64,000 bases of DNA, taken from the NCBI GenBank assembly GCA_016748015.1, contig JAAOMT010000436.1, positions 1,880,866 to 1,944,865 of the forward strand. Direction: 5' to 3'. How positions within the stretch are numbered: position 1 is the first letter of the stretch; each line of letters begins with the position of its first letter. The notes beneath the pieces are model-generated. The model had not been told where the DNA came from and made no database searches. It was given only the letters and a program-made list of their open reading frames with translations. A program made the position numbers and the translations under genes. The DNA is from Geosiphon pyriformis. Lineage: Eukaryota > Glomeromycota > Glomeromycetes > Archaeosporales > Geosiphonaceae. Below, piece by piece: positions 35,229 through 47,022 of this stretch.

Positions 35229-35945
35229 ACTATCCCTCAAAATATTCAACAAATATTTCAAAAATTAATGCTAGCTCTAAAAACAATACCCGAATTATCT
35301 ATTACTATTACAGGAAAACATATTAATTATACCCAAACAGAAATAGTTGCCAATTTAGTCCCAAATTCACGAAATTATTACCCCTACAAAAAGAACACAA
35401 GAAGTTATTCTGGAATTTATTTACCAGAACTTTTGAAGCTTGCTTTAAGAGAAAACTTAATGCTCACTTCTATTAGTATTCCACCAAATGCTACTATTCA
35501 ACAAAAACTTCAACTGTGTCTTAATGAAAAAAACTACAACTATACTCCAATATATAGATATTTCTACATTGGAAAAACACTTCATGAATGAAAACAGGAG
35601 CTTACAGCAGCAAACCTCACAAAAGAAGCTATTCGGAAACAACTCCACAACAAATTCAAGACAACAGCTGGACCTACAAACAGTCATTATAAACTAAGAG
35701 CTGCTCTAAGACTTTATGACCTATTTCACACTTGTGAAAACGTCCTACAAAACCCAATTTTACAACCTTTGAAGATTCAATACATTGGAAAGCTCACAAA
35801 ACTGAAATTTCAACAATTTTCAGACCAAATTTCTTCAATAATTTTGGATTATTATCTGGAAATTACAGACAGTACTTGGACTTCGACGGAGCTCAGTTTT
35901 GAGAAAGAGGTTATGTTACCAGATAAAATTAGAGATATTGTTTAG
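35229..35945 (+). pseudogene. ORF3 of the gypsy element, unknown function
   Basis: Frame 3 is open from about 35229 (first ATG 35268) to TAG at 35943, with one TGA at 35589. It runs across the polypurine tract and ends about 30 bp inside the right LTR. The ~230 residues are Lys/Leu/Ile-rich, contain YYPYKKNTRSYSGIYLP and YRYFYIGKTLHE, and show no signal peptide, transmembrane run or coiled coil. So it does not look like an envelope gene. I do not recognise a domain. The position 3' of the integrase is where gypsy elements sometimes carry accessory genes. The clean frame over more than 200 codons supports a real gene in the active ancestor. Confidence 0.6.
35901..35910 (+). promoter_or_regulatory. 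Polypurine tract
   Basis: GAGAAAGAGG lies three bases before the right LTR. Ten purines at this position fit the plus-strand primer site of an LTR retrotransposon. Confidence 0.65.
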
Positions 35946-36896
35946 CATGAAATTACCTTTATAAATCTTATCATTAATTAGCATATATTATCATTTCAAA
36001 TTATCACTTATTATATTAGCAAAATGTCTGAAATTATCATTTAATTAATAACCCAATTTGTACATAACACAAATGTAACCTAAGTGTGATGATCAATTAT
36101 GCAATACCCCGAAATATGTAATATTCAAAAGTTTGCTGAAATTTATAGAAATTTGCTGAAATAATTGATAGTTTACCAAAATATCTAATAGTTCGCAGAA
36201 ATAACTTGTAGTTTACCGAAATGTATCTTTAGTTCAGCAAAATTGTAGAAAAGAGCAAAGTTCAAGTTTATAGAATAGTGTTATGACAAGTTGTATAAAA
36301 GAAGAGCTTCTCTCTTCGAGAAAATGTATCTTACATTAGATTTATCACTTAGAATCATTTCTATATACACAAAAAGAAATAAATATCAAATAATTCGAAA
36401 AAAAAACCAAATTTTTTTAATTATTGCACTTGAAAAATCCTCAAAATCCAACTAACATTTTGAAATTAATTAGCTACCAATTTCAGTAAACTGTTAGTAA
36501 CTCCAGGCCTGGATAGAAAACATTTCTCTTGATAAAATCCTATTTCTTTTACATTTCTTTTATTTTTTTATTTTTTTTTTATTATAATCATTAGAGTAGC
36601 CTACAGATGAGATTCCTGTAGAAGAGTTGACTTTCACAACAAAGTAACTACACATTTTAGTGAGCTTCCAGATGAGCAATTCTTGGGAAAGAGTTGACAT
36701 TTACTACAATGTAACTATACAAAGTAACTGGCATAGAATTGGCCATTCCACTTATAAGTCCAGCAATTCAAATTATAAGAAATAATTTGAAGATAAATTC
36801 AGTTATTGGAGGTTCAAACACTTTCCATAGTCGTGAATTAACAGCATTACAACAAACATACAAGAGCTAAAAAGAGACCAAAAACCTCCGGTAACA
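35914..36896 (+). repeat. Right LTR
   Basis: This 983-bp direct repeat of the left LTR starts TGTTACCAGA and ends CCGGTAACA. It keeps the TATA box (36294-36300) and the motif array. The hairpin after the TATA box has one mismatch here that the left LTR lacks. Confidence 0.9.
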
Positions 36897-36900
36897 CTGG
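36897..36900. repeat. Gypsy target-site duplication, right
   Basis: CTGG matches 27074-27077. Removing the element and one CTGG joins the flanking ORF of element C in frame. Confidence 0.8.
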
Positions 36901-38535
36901 CAATAATCTGTTGGAAGACACCACATTTGGCAACACAGCTAGTGGTTGATCTTGGCCCATCTTGGACAACATGCCGAATGATGCTATGGAGATTTCATCT
37001 AAGATCTCATTGGGAACCACAAAGGGGTTTGGTGTAACAATAGCAGAAACAAGCAACTGCTCCCACTTTTCTGAACTTTTGGTCTTTTTGACCATTTTTT
37101 TTAAAGAGGTGGTGCTAGCAGCATCAAGTATTAAATCTATGGAAGGGAAAACCAGCTTATTTACTGGTCTATTATTAAAAACTTTTGGGCTCTTGGTTGG
37201 AGTGGAGGCAATACTGAGACTAACCCAAGTGTGTCTTTTTGAAGGAATTTTGACTGGTAAGAAACCAGCCAAAGATAAAAAAAATTGCTTCAGTGGCTAC
37301 CAAAGGCAGCTTATCACGATTATTGAATAAAAGGAAGACTTCTAAAACGTTTTGCCTAGTTGCTTTTACAACAGAGAGAGCTTCTATGGTTGAAATTTTA
37401 TTAGATATCTCAGAACAGATATCAGGTGCAGCTTTTTTACTCTTTGTTTTGATCATGGTCATAAAATTAAAGAGACAAAGAGTTTTTGTTAAATTTTTTT
37501 TTATTAATATAAATAAAATAATATTTAAAACTTTTTTATTCTTTGTTTTAATTATAATTATTAAAATAAAATAAAAGAAATGTTTTATTAAAATTTATAA
37601 TAATTTTACCAAAAATTTAATTATTTTTTTTAATATTATTTAATATCAAATTTGTTTTTAATATTATTATTAATAAAATCTCTTAAAATTTTAAATATAT
37701 ACCTTTTTTTATTTTATTTTTATGATTATAATCAGAACAAAAAATAAAAAAGTTTCAATTATTATTTTTTCTATATTAATTAATAAAATTTTAATAAAAA
37801 AAAGTTTTTTTATTATTAAAACAGCTAAACAAAATGTTTTGGCCATATTTTTTTTAAATATTAATAGTAAAAAGCTGTTTTTAATAACTTTTAAAACATT
37901 TTTTTATCTTTAACTAGTGGTTTTTTTCTAGTTAAAGTTTTTTTCAAAATACATTTAAATTAGTCTTAATATTGTTTTTATTTTTTTTAAAAGTCTCAAA
38001 GTTTTTAACAATAGACCAATTAAGCTAGTTTTTTTGTTTTTATTATTAATACTATTTTACAAATAGCCAAAAAAGCCAAAGAATTAAAAAAACAGCAGTA
38101 ATTCCTTGTATTTGTTATTATTATACTAAACTTTTTTGTAATTTTAGATAAAATTTTAGATAAAATTTCTTTAATACCAACCAGTTTTTTTTAATATATG
38201 TAATAATAACAATAATATATTTCTTAAGATAAGTTAAGATTAATAACTAACTATATTATCAAATATAATGTTTTTTAACAGTTTATTATTATTAGTTTTA
38301 AAAATAAAACAACTTATTAAATCACTTAATTTTAAGAATTGAATTAATTAAATAAAAATTAAAATAATCTTTTTTCTTTTGTTTTTTAATGTTGTTTTTA
38401 ATTTATTTTTTTTTTACATTTATTGAGTGAAGTCCAAACACTACCTAATACTATACATCAAATAATTGATCTAAATTAGGCATAAATCATGCACTTTCTA
38501 CACGTGACTAGCCACTCAGACCAATCAGAACAACA

Positions 38536-41500
38536 CTATGCACCTATATGAACAGAAACCACATCTAAAGCACCTGAAACAAACAAATTAAATTTACGCA
38601 AACCAAACCTAATACCCAATGCATCGTCAATACCCAACAACCTGACAACCCCAGCTGAATACAGAGAAGACAGACCAGAAACAGCAACTGGCATAGAACC
38701 ATCTCAAGGAATTAACCCATGTTTCTCCATAAATGCACAATGCTTGACACGGACCAACCAAATCTCATCTCTAAAAGCTAGGCAAAAATCATGGACAAAG
38801 TCCACAATTTTTGCACCAGCAAGTTTCAGATCACCAAAAACAGAAACCGCCTCAAAAACCAATCATTAAAAACAAAGTCTTTGCATAGAGCAACACAGAC
38901 TGAAGCATCAAAAACGCATGAAGAAAGAGTTTGCAGCACGTGAGAAGAAGGGCTATGAAAGCCAAAAATACCTTTCCATTTAACTGCAAAATCACCAAGC
39001 AGCCAATCACGACTAGCAGAGTCAGAATCACAGGAAAAGACATGGTCTGAGGCCTCTACACATCCACAATACAAGCAAACCACACTAGGGTAACTTCTGT
39101 TATAAAGGCATTTGTGAACAGCCACAGGCAGTCTACGATGCAGAGCTTTTATAAAATACGTGCGCAAACCAGCAGTCCATATACTGGTGAAGCCAGCAGC
39201 CATGTGTGAATTAGGATGCCAAACAGAAGAAGACCTGCGCCAATTGATATCAGTGAGCAATTTGCCAGTGACAACTCTAGCACCTGAACCGAAACCCCAA
39301 CGCAAACGGTGAATGGACCAAAAAATGTCATGCATAAAATGTCTAGAATTACCCAAAACAGAACTACCACCAGCCAGAATAAACTGCTCATTCAGCCGGA
39401 GGGAAAGAACAAAGTCAGAAAGAGCTGCATGGCCAGCCTGTTCATCAGCTCAGTCATTACCTATAACACCAGAATGTTCTTTAGCCTTACACAGCTGATA
39501 TCCAACCTCTTAGCATGAACAAAATTAGCAATATGATAACACTCTACCCAACAACTATTCCGAAAATCTGGATGTGCCAAACCCAATTCTAACCTGCAGG
39601 TGTTCAATGCGGCCTGACTATCCAAAAATAAGCAAACTTTGCTAACCACAGAAACACACTCAAGAGCAAGTGCAATAGCTTGCAATTTTGCCAAAGTAGA
39701 TGACAACAAATCCGAAACTCTAACACCCAAACTCATATTAATATTATCAAAGAAAACCACCATGCCCAATTTAACACTAAGAGTACCCAAACCAGCCAAG
39801 GATCCATTGGTATAAACTGAAAGGCTATCAGCATCTAATCTCAACAAACGATTACAAACCAAATCAAAATCAGTGGATTCCAAGACATTAAAAGCAAAAA
39901 AAATGCCCACCGAACAGTCAAGAACAGAAGAAGATGACTCTGCACTACCAAGATAACCAATGGAAACACTAAACCAATCAGGAATAAGGCCACGCGGGTC
40001 CAGCCTTTTCCAACATTTGAAAGTCTTCCAATCAAAAGCACTACCATTACGCTGACACAATTGTTCCACAAAAGCAATTCCATACTACCAAAGTGAGGGG
40101 AGACACTTAGAATATTTCATCTTTCTAAGAACCAAAGACATGGAAGTACCATGGGAGAATCAGAATGCACTGGAGCCGAGACTACTAAAAGATAAGCTGC
40201 AATCGGAAAAAATACGAACCACACCCACCAGAAAATTGTTCAAAAGATTCAAAACTAAATAAGCCGGGGAGACCAAAGGGTGCACAGGATGCCAGCTCAG
40301 AGTCTGTAAATCATAAGATCTATGGAGAAACAAACAACTCAGAATCCCAACAGCATTGGCAAAACACACCACAGATGCTGATTTACTCTCAGCCTGAATC
40401 TGTTCAAAAGTTTTTAAGCCGTAAAGGGAGGGGTGATAAAGAGCATCATTGAAGAAGTCTGAAGGAAGACCCACTTTGGATTTGAAGCCTTTATGAATCA
40501 AAGCATCCTATTTACAGCAAACACTAAGTGAAACAAAACTAAACTGTGTTCTATAACTGACAATGGGATGAAAAACCACTGAAACCAAATATGAGAACTG
40601 CTTATCAGAGATGGCTTTCTTCAGGACAAAATTGGTAAAAAACCAGACATCTGAATGCGCTTTGGCCAAACTGGGCTTTGACAAACCACGCGTAGACAGA
40701 AAAATGCCCAAATACTGGTGAGGTTCCCCTTTCTTGGCAATAGAAATAAGTGCACCACTGATTGTCAGAAAGGGGCTTACAACTCTACAGTTAATAAGAA
40801 TTGCTACTGTTTTATCATTGTTTATAAAAATATTATTAATTCTAAAAAATTCACTAGCAACATTAAGAATATGTTGTGTTGCAGTCTGACTGCTGCCGAC
40901 TTAAATTGTATCATCCACAAAAGCACCAGCAGCAAAGAAAGAGGAAAAACCAGCCTAAGGTTCAACATGGCCAGTCTTAGCAACAAAATGAGAATTCAAC
41001 CTATATCCACAAAATTCTTCTTGTCTCTTGATTTCACACAAAAGAGAATTATAAAATATATGCCAGAGAAAAGGTGAGAACACTTTCTCTTGATTGAGAC
41101 CATCATGGACTTGATAACCATCAGTTAAGCCAAAGTCAGTCATTACTCTGTTGACCCAGTTATTGTGAATGCCTCCAAAAAATTGAATGAACCTGCTACA
41201 CATTTTAATTCTAATCAGACTCTTTTTTAAATGCTCCCAGCCTACAGAATCATAGGCCTTCTTTATGTCCTGTAACACCAGCCAAAGCTCACGGTTCTTC
41301 TCCAGAGTATTCTCAACTACAGAGCCAACAGCAAAGATAGGAGACTGTGTTGTCATACCCTTCAAAACCAAAAAATTGTCCCTGCAGAGAATGTTGTGAG
41401 TACTGCATGCTAAAGAAATTCTGTCCAAGAGGATCTTTAAAAGAATCTTATGAGTGGTTTCAATTAAAGCAATGGGTCAGGTGTTCGTAAGAACTCTCTC

Positions 41501-43225
41501 CCACTCATAAGGCTTGGGGATCATAGACACCCAGGCTTCTTTCCAAGGACCAGAAACTGACTTATGGAGCAAACAAGAGTTCAAGAGCACCAACAACATA
41601 TTTAGAACCGATTTGTCACAATGCTTCTAAAGCTCGTTTGAAATACCAGACAAACCAGCAGCCTTATTATTTGGCAAGTCTGAAACAATACCAAGCAACT
41701 CAACAGAACTAATAGGGTCTATTATTCTTGAAAATGTATCATCAAATATGTACTCCAAGGGTTGGTACTGGCAATACCAATCAGCAGAGATATCAGTGAC
41801 CAACTCACGTTTTCTGGTCCAGTCTTCCATGATAACATCCACCTTAGATTTAACTAAATTAGGATTCAAAACCAGTTCATTATTGACAACCAAGTGATCC
41901 AATACTACTTTGTGAAAGGGGTGCTCTAGCACACTCCTAATTGTATGACCCTTATCCACCTCAAAACTTTCTATCTTCCTACTAACTGCTGATCTAATAT
42001 GAGATTCTTCAGCATGCTTTGACTCGGACAATTTAGAGAAACAATACAACTTCCTGATTCTGAACAAGACAGATCTTATGACCTCAAAATACAACCCTGA
42101 GAGAAAAAGAGACTTCACCACAGAAGCATTTGTAGCATCCAACGAGTTTCACATACTCAGCAATGCAACAAATTCCTTAGAGAAAACCAAACGTGATGCT
42201 TTAACTAGTTTAGACCCCAAAAGTTCTAACTTGTAAAACTTAGAAGATTCCTTAGTAAACACATTATCATAATCTTTGAACCATTTCTTTTTGAAAACAT
42301 CAGTCACTGATAAGCACACAACTTTGCAGATGATGTCTCACATAGCATTCAGATCCAGAAACAATAGAGTAGTATTGAACTTACACTTAAATATTGCCAT
42401 GGTGGCAGCAGAAGATTCCTTGAATGCAGCCCATTTGGCAGCCATAGCATCCTTAAAATTGAACTTCCAATGATTCTTATTCGCTTGTTTGCAAAGGGAC
42501 ATCAAATTAACATCCAAAAGACTGCCCAGGCCCACAGAAACATTAACAGTCCTATGATCAGTATCAAAATATTCATCAACTCTGGTTACACTACGATCTA
42601 AAATTGCGTTGACCAAGCTCGAAGATACAAACACGTAATCAATAGTCTTGGTCACCCCTCAAGAATTGGTCCAAGTTGTATTCTTTCCAAACAAGCTCCC
42701 TCCCAAGGCATTGACCAAACCCAAATCAAAACATTTCCTGAAACTTGCACACCTGTAAGAGCCATCTTCATTGAAATCACTGCCCAATATCACGAAAAAG
42801 GACTCATTAATCACCTTAGCAATCAAAGAATTTACCTTGTCCACTTGTGAGAAGCACACAGATACTAAAACACCAGCATACAAACCCAGAATTGACACTG
42901 AAAGCTTATTTTTGAAAAACAGCTTAACAGACAAAAGACGACTGAGCATCTCAAAAACTTTACATACATGTTTTGCCAAAGTGATGTTCATAATAATCAC
43001 CACACCAGAACCAAGATAACCAGAATCCAAACTAGAAATGAAGACCCGAACACCATCGAATTTATTAACAATCCAAGACCAAACCTTATCTTTTAACTTT
43101 GTCTTAGTAACAATTGAAACCAAATTGTTCATATCTCTGTGCCAACATATAATGTTCTCTTGCTTTGCTAAATTGTTCATTTCCCTGACATTACATGTGG
43201 CTATTTTCCATACTAAATCATTCAT
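38536..43225 (-). pseudogene. LINE D ORF2: endonuclease, RT, RNase H, finger; broken
   Basis: The start ATG (43225-43223) overlaps the ORF1 stop. The frame is constant from 43225 to about 39495, with nonsense codons such as 42659, 42338 and 41627. A 2-nt duplication (tgtgtaag) then shifts it, and a second shift follows near 38855. The endonuclease box is TKTKL where TETKL is expected, so a catalytic Glu is lost; SDFNEDG is kept. RT has LQDIKKAYDSVGW and FVDD (near 40915), the latter followed by a stop in place of Trp. RNase H keeps YTNGS, AKLQAIAL, LDSQAALN and GND. The finger CLYC...SDHVFSC lies near 39040-39080. It ends at TAG 38536. Confidence 0.85.
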
Positions 43226-45063
43226 TGAGATACAGAAGAGACCACAGAACCTGAGCCAGCACACATCTGATCTAACTTCTCTAATACCGAACAAACTGAA
43301 GCTTTGAGAGCCATCAACTTTGACTCCAAGCAGCCTACTTTTGAAGTCAAAATCTTTGAACTACTCAAGCTCAAACTTGAGGCACCAGAGGAAACCGAAG
43401 AAGAAAAAAGAACCGCAGACTCAGGTTCATCCAAAACCATGTCCGAACCAAATTTCATATTAACCAAACCAGGGACAACCAAGGGCTGAAAGGAGAAGGC
43501 AAGAGCCAAAGGCACTAGGTTTAAACTGTCAAGTTTGTCAATAATACCAGACACCTTATCCATGAGAAGTTCCAAAGAGCGCTCCAAAGAGACAAGACAA
43601 GCTTTCAAAATTGAACTAACAGGATCTGCAGGAGATAAGTGACCAATCACACCTGAGGCACCAGAAGAAGAGCCAAAACCAGGACCAGAACCAAAGTGAG
43701 GACCATGAAATGAAGATACCAAAGAGACAACCTGGGCTCATGATTTGCCGCCAAATGCAGCCAGTTTGGAAATAGGCACACTCTTTTTTGCATACAGCTT
43801 GGCCAACTGGAGGTGATTCTCATCAGAAACAATTCTCTTAAATGACTTGAAAAGAGTAGGAGAGGTTGAGGTTTCAGCATTACACTCTAGAACAGAATGA
43901 TTAAGTTTCCCATACTGTTCGCACCAAACCATGTCCAATCTAGCCCAAGACAGTCTTACCCCACCAAAAATAGGCTCCGTATGAAATGCAGACTCCAAAT
44001 CCTCATCATTTTCAAAACAAACCACAGCACAACAAACCTTATTACCAATGTCTAAGGATTGATTTATGATACAAGTTTTCCCACCAGCTCTTGCCAGAAA
44101 ATTGCCAAGATCATGAGCCATTGTTTTCATTGGCAAAGTAAACAAAAGCACCCTATACCAATCTCTAGATGCCCATGTCTCATGATCCTTTACAGCTTTG
44201 GCCATGTGCACTGAATCTTTCCCAATTAAGAATGACCACCTAGCTGCCAACTGATCTGCCTGACTCAATTTGGCAAACTCCACTACAGCCTTCTGCCACA
44301 GCCCAATAAGTTGCAATCGGATTGACACTACTTGACCAAACTCAGATACTGTGATGATGATTATTTCCTTTGGCGTATCTATAGGAATTTCTTTAATGAC
44401 TACAACTCAATCTAAGCAAATTCCTTGTCTTTTAAGATCACTGTTTACTATGATGTTATTTTCTCTGGCCAATGATGTGGCCTTTTCCATGCTTTCTGAT
44501 GAAGTAAACATTAATTTGATGATCTCCTCAAACTTTAAAGGGGTGGTGGCCCCCCCAAAACCATTGATTGTTAAAAACAACTTTCTGATAACTTAAGTCT
44601 TGGCCGTAGCCAATTTCCCCACCACAGCAGATAGATTGATGTTCAAAGCAAACAACTTTTTTATAGCAACTTTCACCTGAGACTTAACAATTTTGGAGTC
44701 CAAATACACCCTTTCTAAAGAGAAAAACAAATGGGGAGGAAGAAAAACTTCCTCCTTATCATCTATGTTATAACTAATAGAGCCAATAGGGGAACTGATA
44801 GCTGCACCAGTATTGAAACACTTTGCATTGGGCATATTCATTTGGGAGTCAGATGCGCCATCACCATCAGAGACTTTTCCATCCATATTCATGCTAGCAA
44901 ACTGCCCGTCCATACAAACAGACCCACTATCTTTGAGATTTTTATCTGCACTTAAGAGTTTGATATCACTGAGAGACTTTTTGACATTTTGAATTAAACC
45001 TCCACCAACTGAACTAGTGGACAAGACTCTGGCTGACCTTCTCTTAACACTAAGACCACTCAT
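43222..45063 (-). pseudogene. LINE D ORF1: RNP-like protein, one frame with three stops
   Basis: ATG at 45063 (MSGLSVKRRS) opens a 614-codon frame ending TGA at 43222, interrupted only at 44593 (TAA), 44407 (TGA, Trp in relatives) and 43738 (TGA, Trp in LINE B). It is the best guide to the ancestral ORF1. It has an acidic N-terminal half, an RRM-like segment with WSFLIGKDSVHMAKAV, a knuckle-like C-x2-Y-x4-H-x4-C at 43882-43923, then a Ser/Gly/Pro-rich C-terminus with LERSLELLMDKVSGI. It would coat element RNA. It overlaps ORF2 by ATGA. Confidence 0.82.
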
Positions 45064-46480
45064 AGTGGCAGCTGGTCCAACAACAAAAGGATTTATTTCT
45101 TGTGAAATAGTGGAAGACAGTATGCAAAAACAGAAAAAACTTCTTTTAAAATTTTAGACTCTTTTTTAGGAATTTGGGATGAAGAAGAGAAAGAGTTTTT
45201 TAAGTTTGTTTTTATTAATATCTAAAAAAAAATTTTCAGTTATTAAAGATTTTTAAAATAAGTGATTTTTATTTTAGTGCTTGATATTATATTTAAGATT
45301 AAATTAATTTTAATTAATGCTTTGTTTTATTTGTTGTCTGGTTTTATTAAATTTAAATTAGTTTCAAAAAACAATATTAAATTGTTTTGTATAAATTTTG
45401 TTTTTAAAGCTTTTTTAGTTATAACTGTTAAAGTTTTTATAGTGGTTTTTTTTTTAATTATTTTTAAAATTGTAAAATTTTCTGCAATAACTCTTGATTT
45501 CTTTCTACTTTTATTGTACTTTATAATATTTTTTAACATATTTTCTAATAATATTAAAAATATTTTTGATGTTTTTGGTGTAGTTATTTTAGTAAAATTA
45601 AAGTTTGTTGGTTTATAATAATATACTGTTATTTTTTTTAAAACCTTTTTCTCTATTGTTGTTGCTTTTAATAATTAATTTATGTTAATTAAAAAAATAA
45701 TATTTGTATTTTTTTTTGTAATTATTTTAATTATATTGTTTTTAAAATTAATAATATAATTTTTTAATTGGTAATTGTACTTGTTTTATTCTTTGTTTTT
45801 TTAATTCTTATTGTTATTAATACTTTGTTGTTATAATATTTAATTCTTATAAATTTTTGGATTTTGTTATAATTAAAACTAATACTTTATACAAATATCA
45901 CATTTAATAAAAATTTTTTAAATATTATTACTATTATAAATATTAAGATTTAAACTATTGTTTGTTAACTGTAAAATGTTTTTATTTTTTTTAAAATTGT
46001 TTTTTAAGTTTGTTGTTAATTTTTAGTCTTTGGTATTATTTTTTATTAATAATAAAATTTATGTTATAGCTTCTGTTTTTTTGGTTTTTTTTGTGCTATT
46101 TTTTTGGTTGTTCTTATTATTAATTTTGTTATTAAGTTTAGATTGAATTTCTTGGAATTTCAAATCTTATGTTTGATTATTTTAATAAAATTTTTTATTA
46201 AGTCTATTAATTTTTTGGTTGTTTTAGTTATTATTTTTTTGAATAAAAATACAAATTAAAAACTTTAATTAAAAAAAATTTGCTTTTTATAAAGAGTGCT
46301 GCTAATATTTTTGCTAATTTTCTGGTTGATATTTCCAAAAATATTGTATATTTTAGGTCTAAAATAGATTTTAGTAGCATAAACTATAATAAAATACTGG
46401 CTTATAAGTTTTTTTTTGAATGAAAACATTATTAAATACATAATTATTTTATAATATATGTTAAATCTTAATATTAAAGT

Positions 46481-46870
46481 AATATTAAAGCAATTATATT
46501 GTTTTTAGTAAGTTTATTTTTTATTCTTAAAATTTAAATAATATTATTAAAAAAATTAGTAAGTTGGATTTATTTTTAGTTTTTTAATTTAATATAATAT
46601 TATTTTAACTAATCTAAATATTTAATTATACTTAGTTTAAATTAATTAGTTTAATATATAATACTAAGTTGTAATTATACAAATAATATTATCTTAAAAT
46701 ATATTAAAATATATTAAAAAAAATAATAAAAAATAATAAAAATAAATAAATGTTTTAGACAAATAATTAAAATAATTATTAAAAAAAACAAAATAATTGT
46801 ATATTAAAAAAACTTAATTTAATAAAATAAAAATTTACAATACAAAATAAATTTACAAAACAATATTTGG
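46481..46870. other. AT-rich spacer
   Basis: I see no gene. Its right end holds AATATTTG (46863-46870), the left target-site duplicate of LINE E. Confidence 0.4.
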
Positions 46871-47022
46871 AAAACTTCTTTCTTTCCTTCGTTTCAAATT
46901 CCTAAAAAAGAGTCATAAGTTTTTTTGAAAAAAGTTTTTTAATCATTCAGTATGATAAAACCAAACTATTTTTTGACTTCGAGACCACTGTTGGCCTTAG
47001 TATAGCTATCATAGAAAAAATT

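Larger units (their letters stand above)
27078..36896 (+). mobile_element. Ty3/gypsy-like LTR retrotransposon with dUTPase, inserted in element C
   Basis: Two ~985-bp direct LTRs (27078-28063 and 35914-36896) begin TGTTACC and end (A/G)GTAACA. They differ by a few percent in the stretches I compared, mostly transitions. Internal order: primer-binding candidate, gag with zinc knuckle, protease, Cys-rich modules, dUTPase, reverse transcriptase, RNase H, integrase (the Ty3/gypsy order), an extra ORF, and a polypurine tract. Most of the polyprotein lies in one frame broken by stops, many of them TGA. It sits antisense to the interrupted ORF. All key catalytic sites checked in protease, RT and integrase are mutated, so it is inactive. 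Confidence 0.92.
25509..37462 (-). pseudogene. Element C ORF: RNP-like protein with CCHC knuckle, split by LTR insertion
   Basis: The frame starts ATG at 37462 (MTMIKTKSKK). It shifts in an 8-A run at about 37277-37284, continues to 36901, is interrupted by the gypsy insertion, and resumes in the same frame at 27073 down to the stop at 25509. Other damage is nonsense, at 26334, at the TAA inside the knuckle, and at 25713 (TAG). An RRM-like middle part (VLRDVPLGVS, then W-ILVGKDSIRI) resembles LINE ORF1 in organisation. A canonical C-x2-C-x4-H-x4-C knuckle lies at 26139-26180, and a coiled-coil-like C-terminal part near 25800-26000 contains SRLDSLEKQISNLAALIKS. It would be expected to bind its own RNA. 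It is a paralogue of, not identical to, LINE ORF1. Confidence 0.75.
25378..37487 (-). mobile_element. Element C: single-ORF (HAL1-like) LINE-derived element, interrupted by a gypsy element
   Basis: Removing the 9.8-kb LTR element leaves about 2.29 kb. It starts AAAACTCTTTG at about 37487 on the minus strand, carries one long ORF (709 aa after removing the insertion and one extra base), then the same ~120-bp 3' tail as the LINEs (about 25391-25508) and poly(A) (T-run to 25378). There is no endonuclease or reverse transcriptase. Imperfect direct repeats of about 23-25 bp flank it (25355-25377 and 37483-37507). R1-R5 in this window are further, older copies of the same type. R5 is about 2.2 kb end to end, which confirms the unit length. 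Confidence 0.82.
38406..45195 (-). mobile_element. LINE D: full-length LINE inserted in R3
   Basis: This 6.8-kb minus-strand LINE starts AAAACTCTTTCT at its 5' end (about 45199) and ends in the shared tail (38416-38535) and a poly(A) (T-run 38406-38415). An imperfect ~24-bp direct repeat at 38382-38405 and 45196-45219 flanks it, and the two halves of R3 continue on each side. ORF1 has a single frame with three stops. ORF2 has one frame until two small shifts near its end. It is close in sequence to LINE B. Confidence 0.9.
37488..46480 (+). mobile_element. R3: decayed single-ORF element split by LINE D
   Basis: The N-terminal half (about 37560-38405) and the C-terminal half (45196-46480) both follow element C on the plus strand. 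The frame 45262-45618 reads FILVLDIIFKIKL...SKNNIKLFC, against the FKIKLAHVKTVFQ and SKDNVKLFC segments of element C. At 46330-46400 the sequence still matches the C-terminal coding end. LINE D lies between the halves. The relic is heavily eroded to A/T with no intact frame. Confidence 0.65.

Noticed and set aside
35229-35945. ORF3 as an envelope gene
   Set aside because: No signal peptide, transmembrane run or cleavage-like site is visible.
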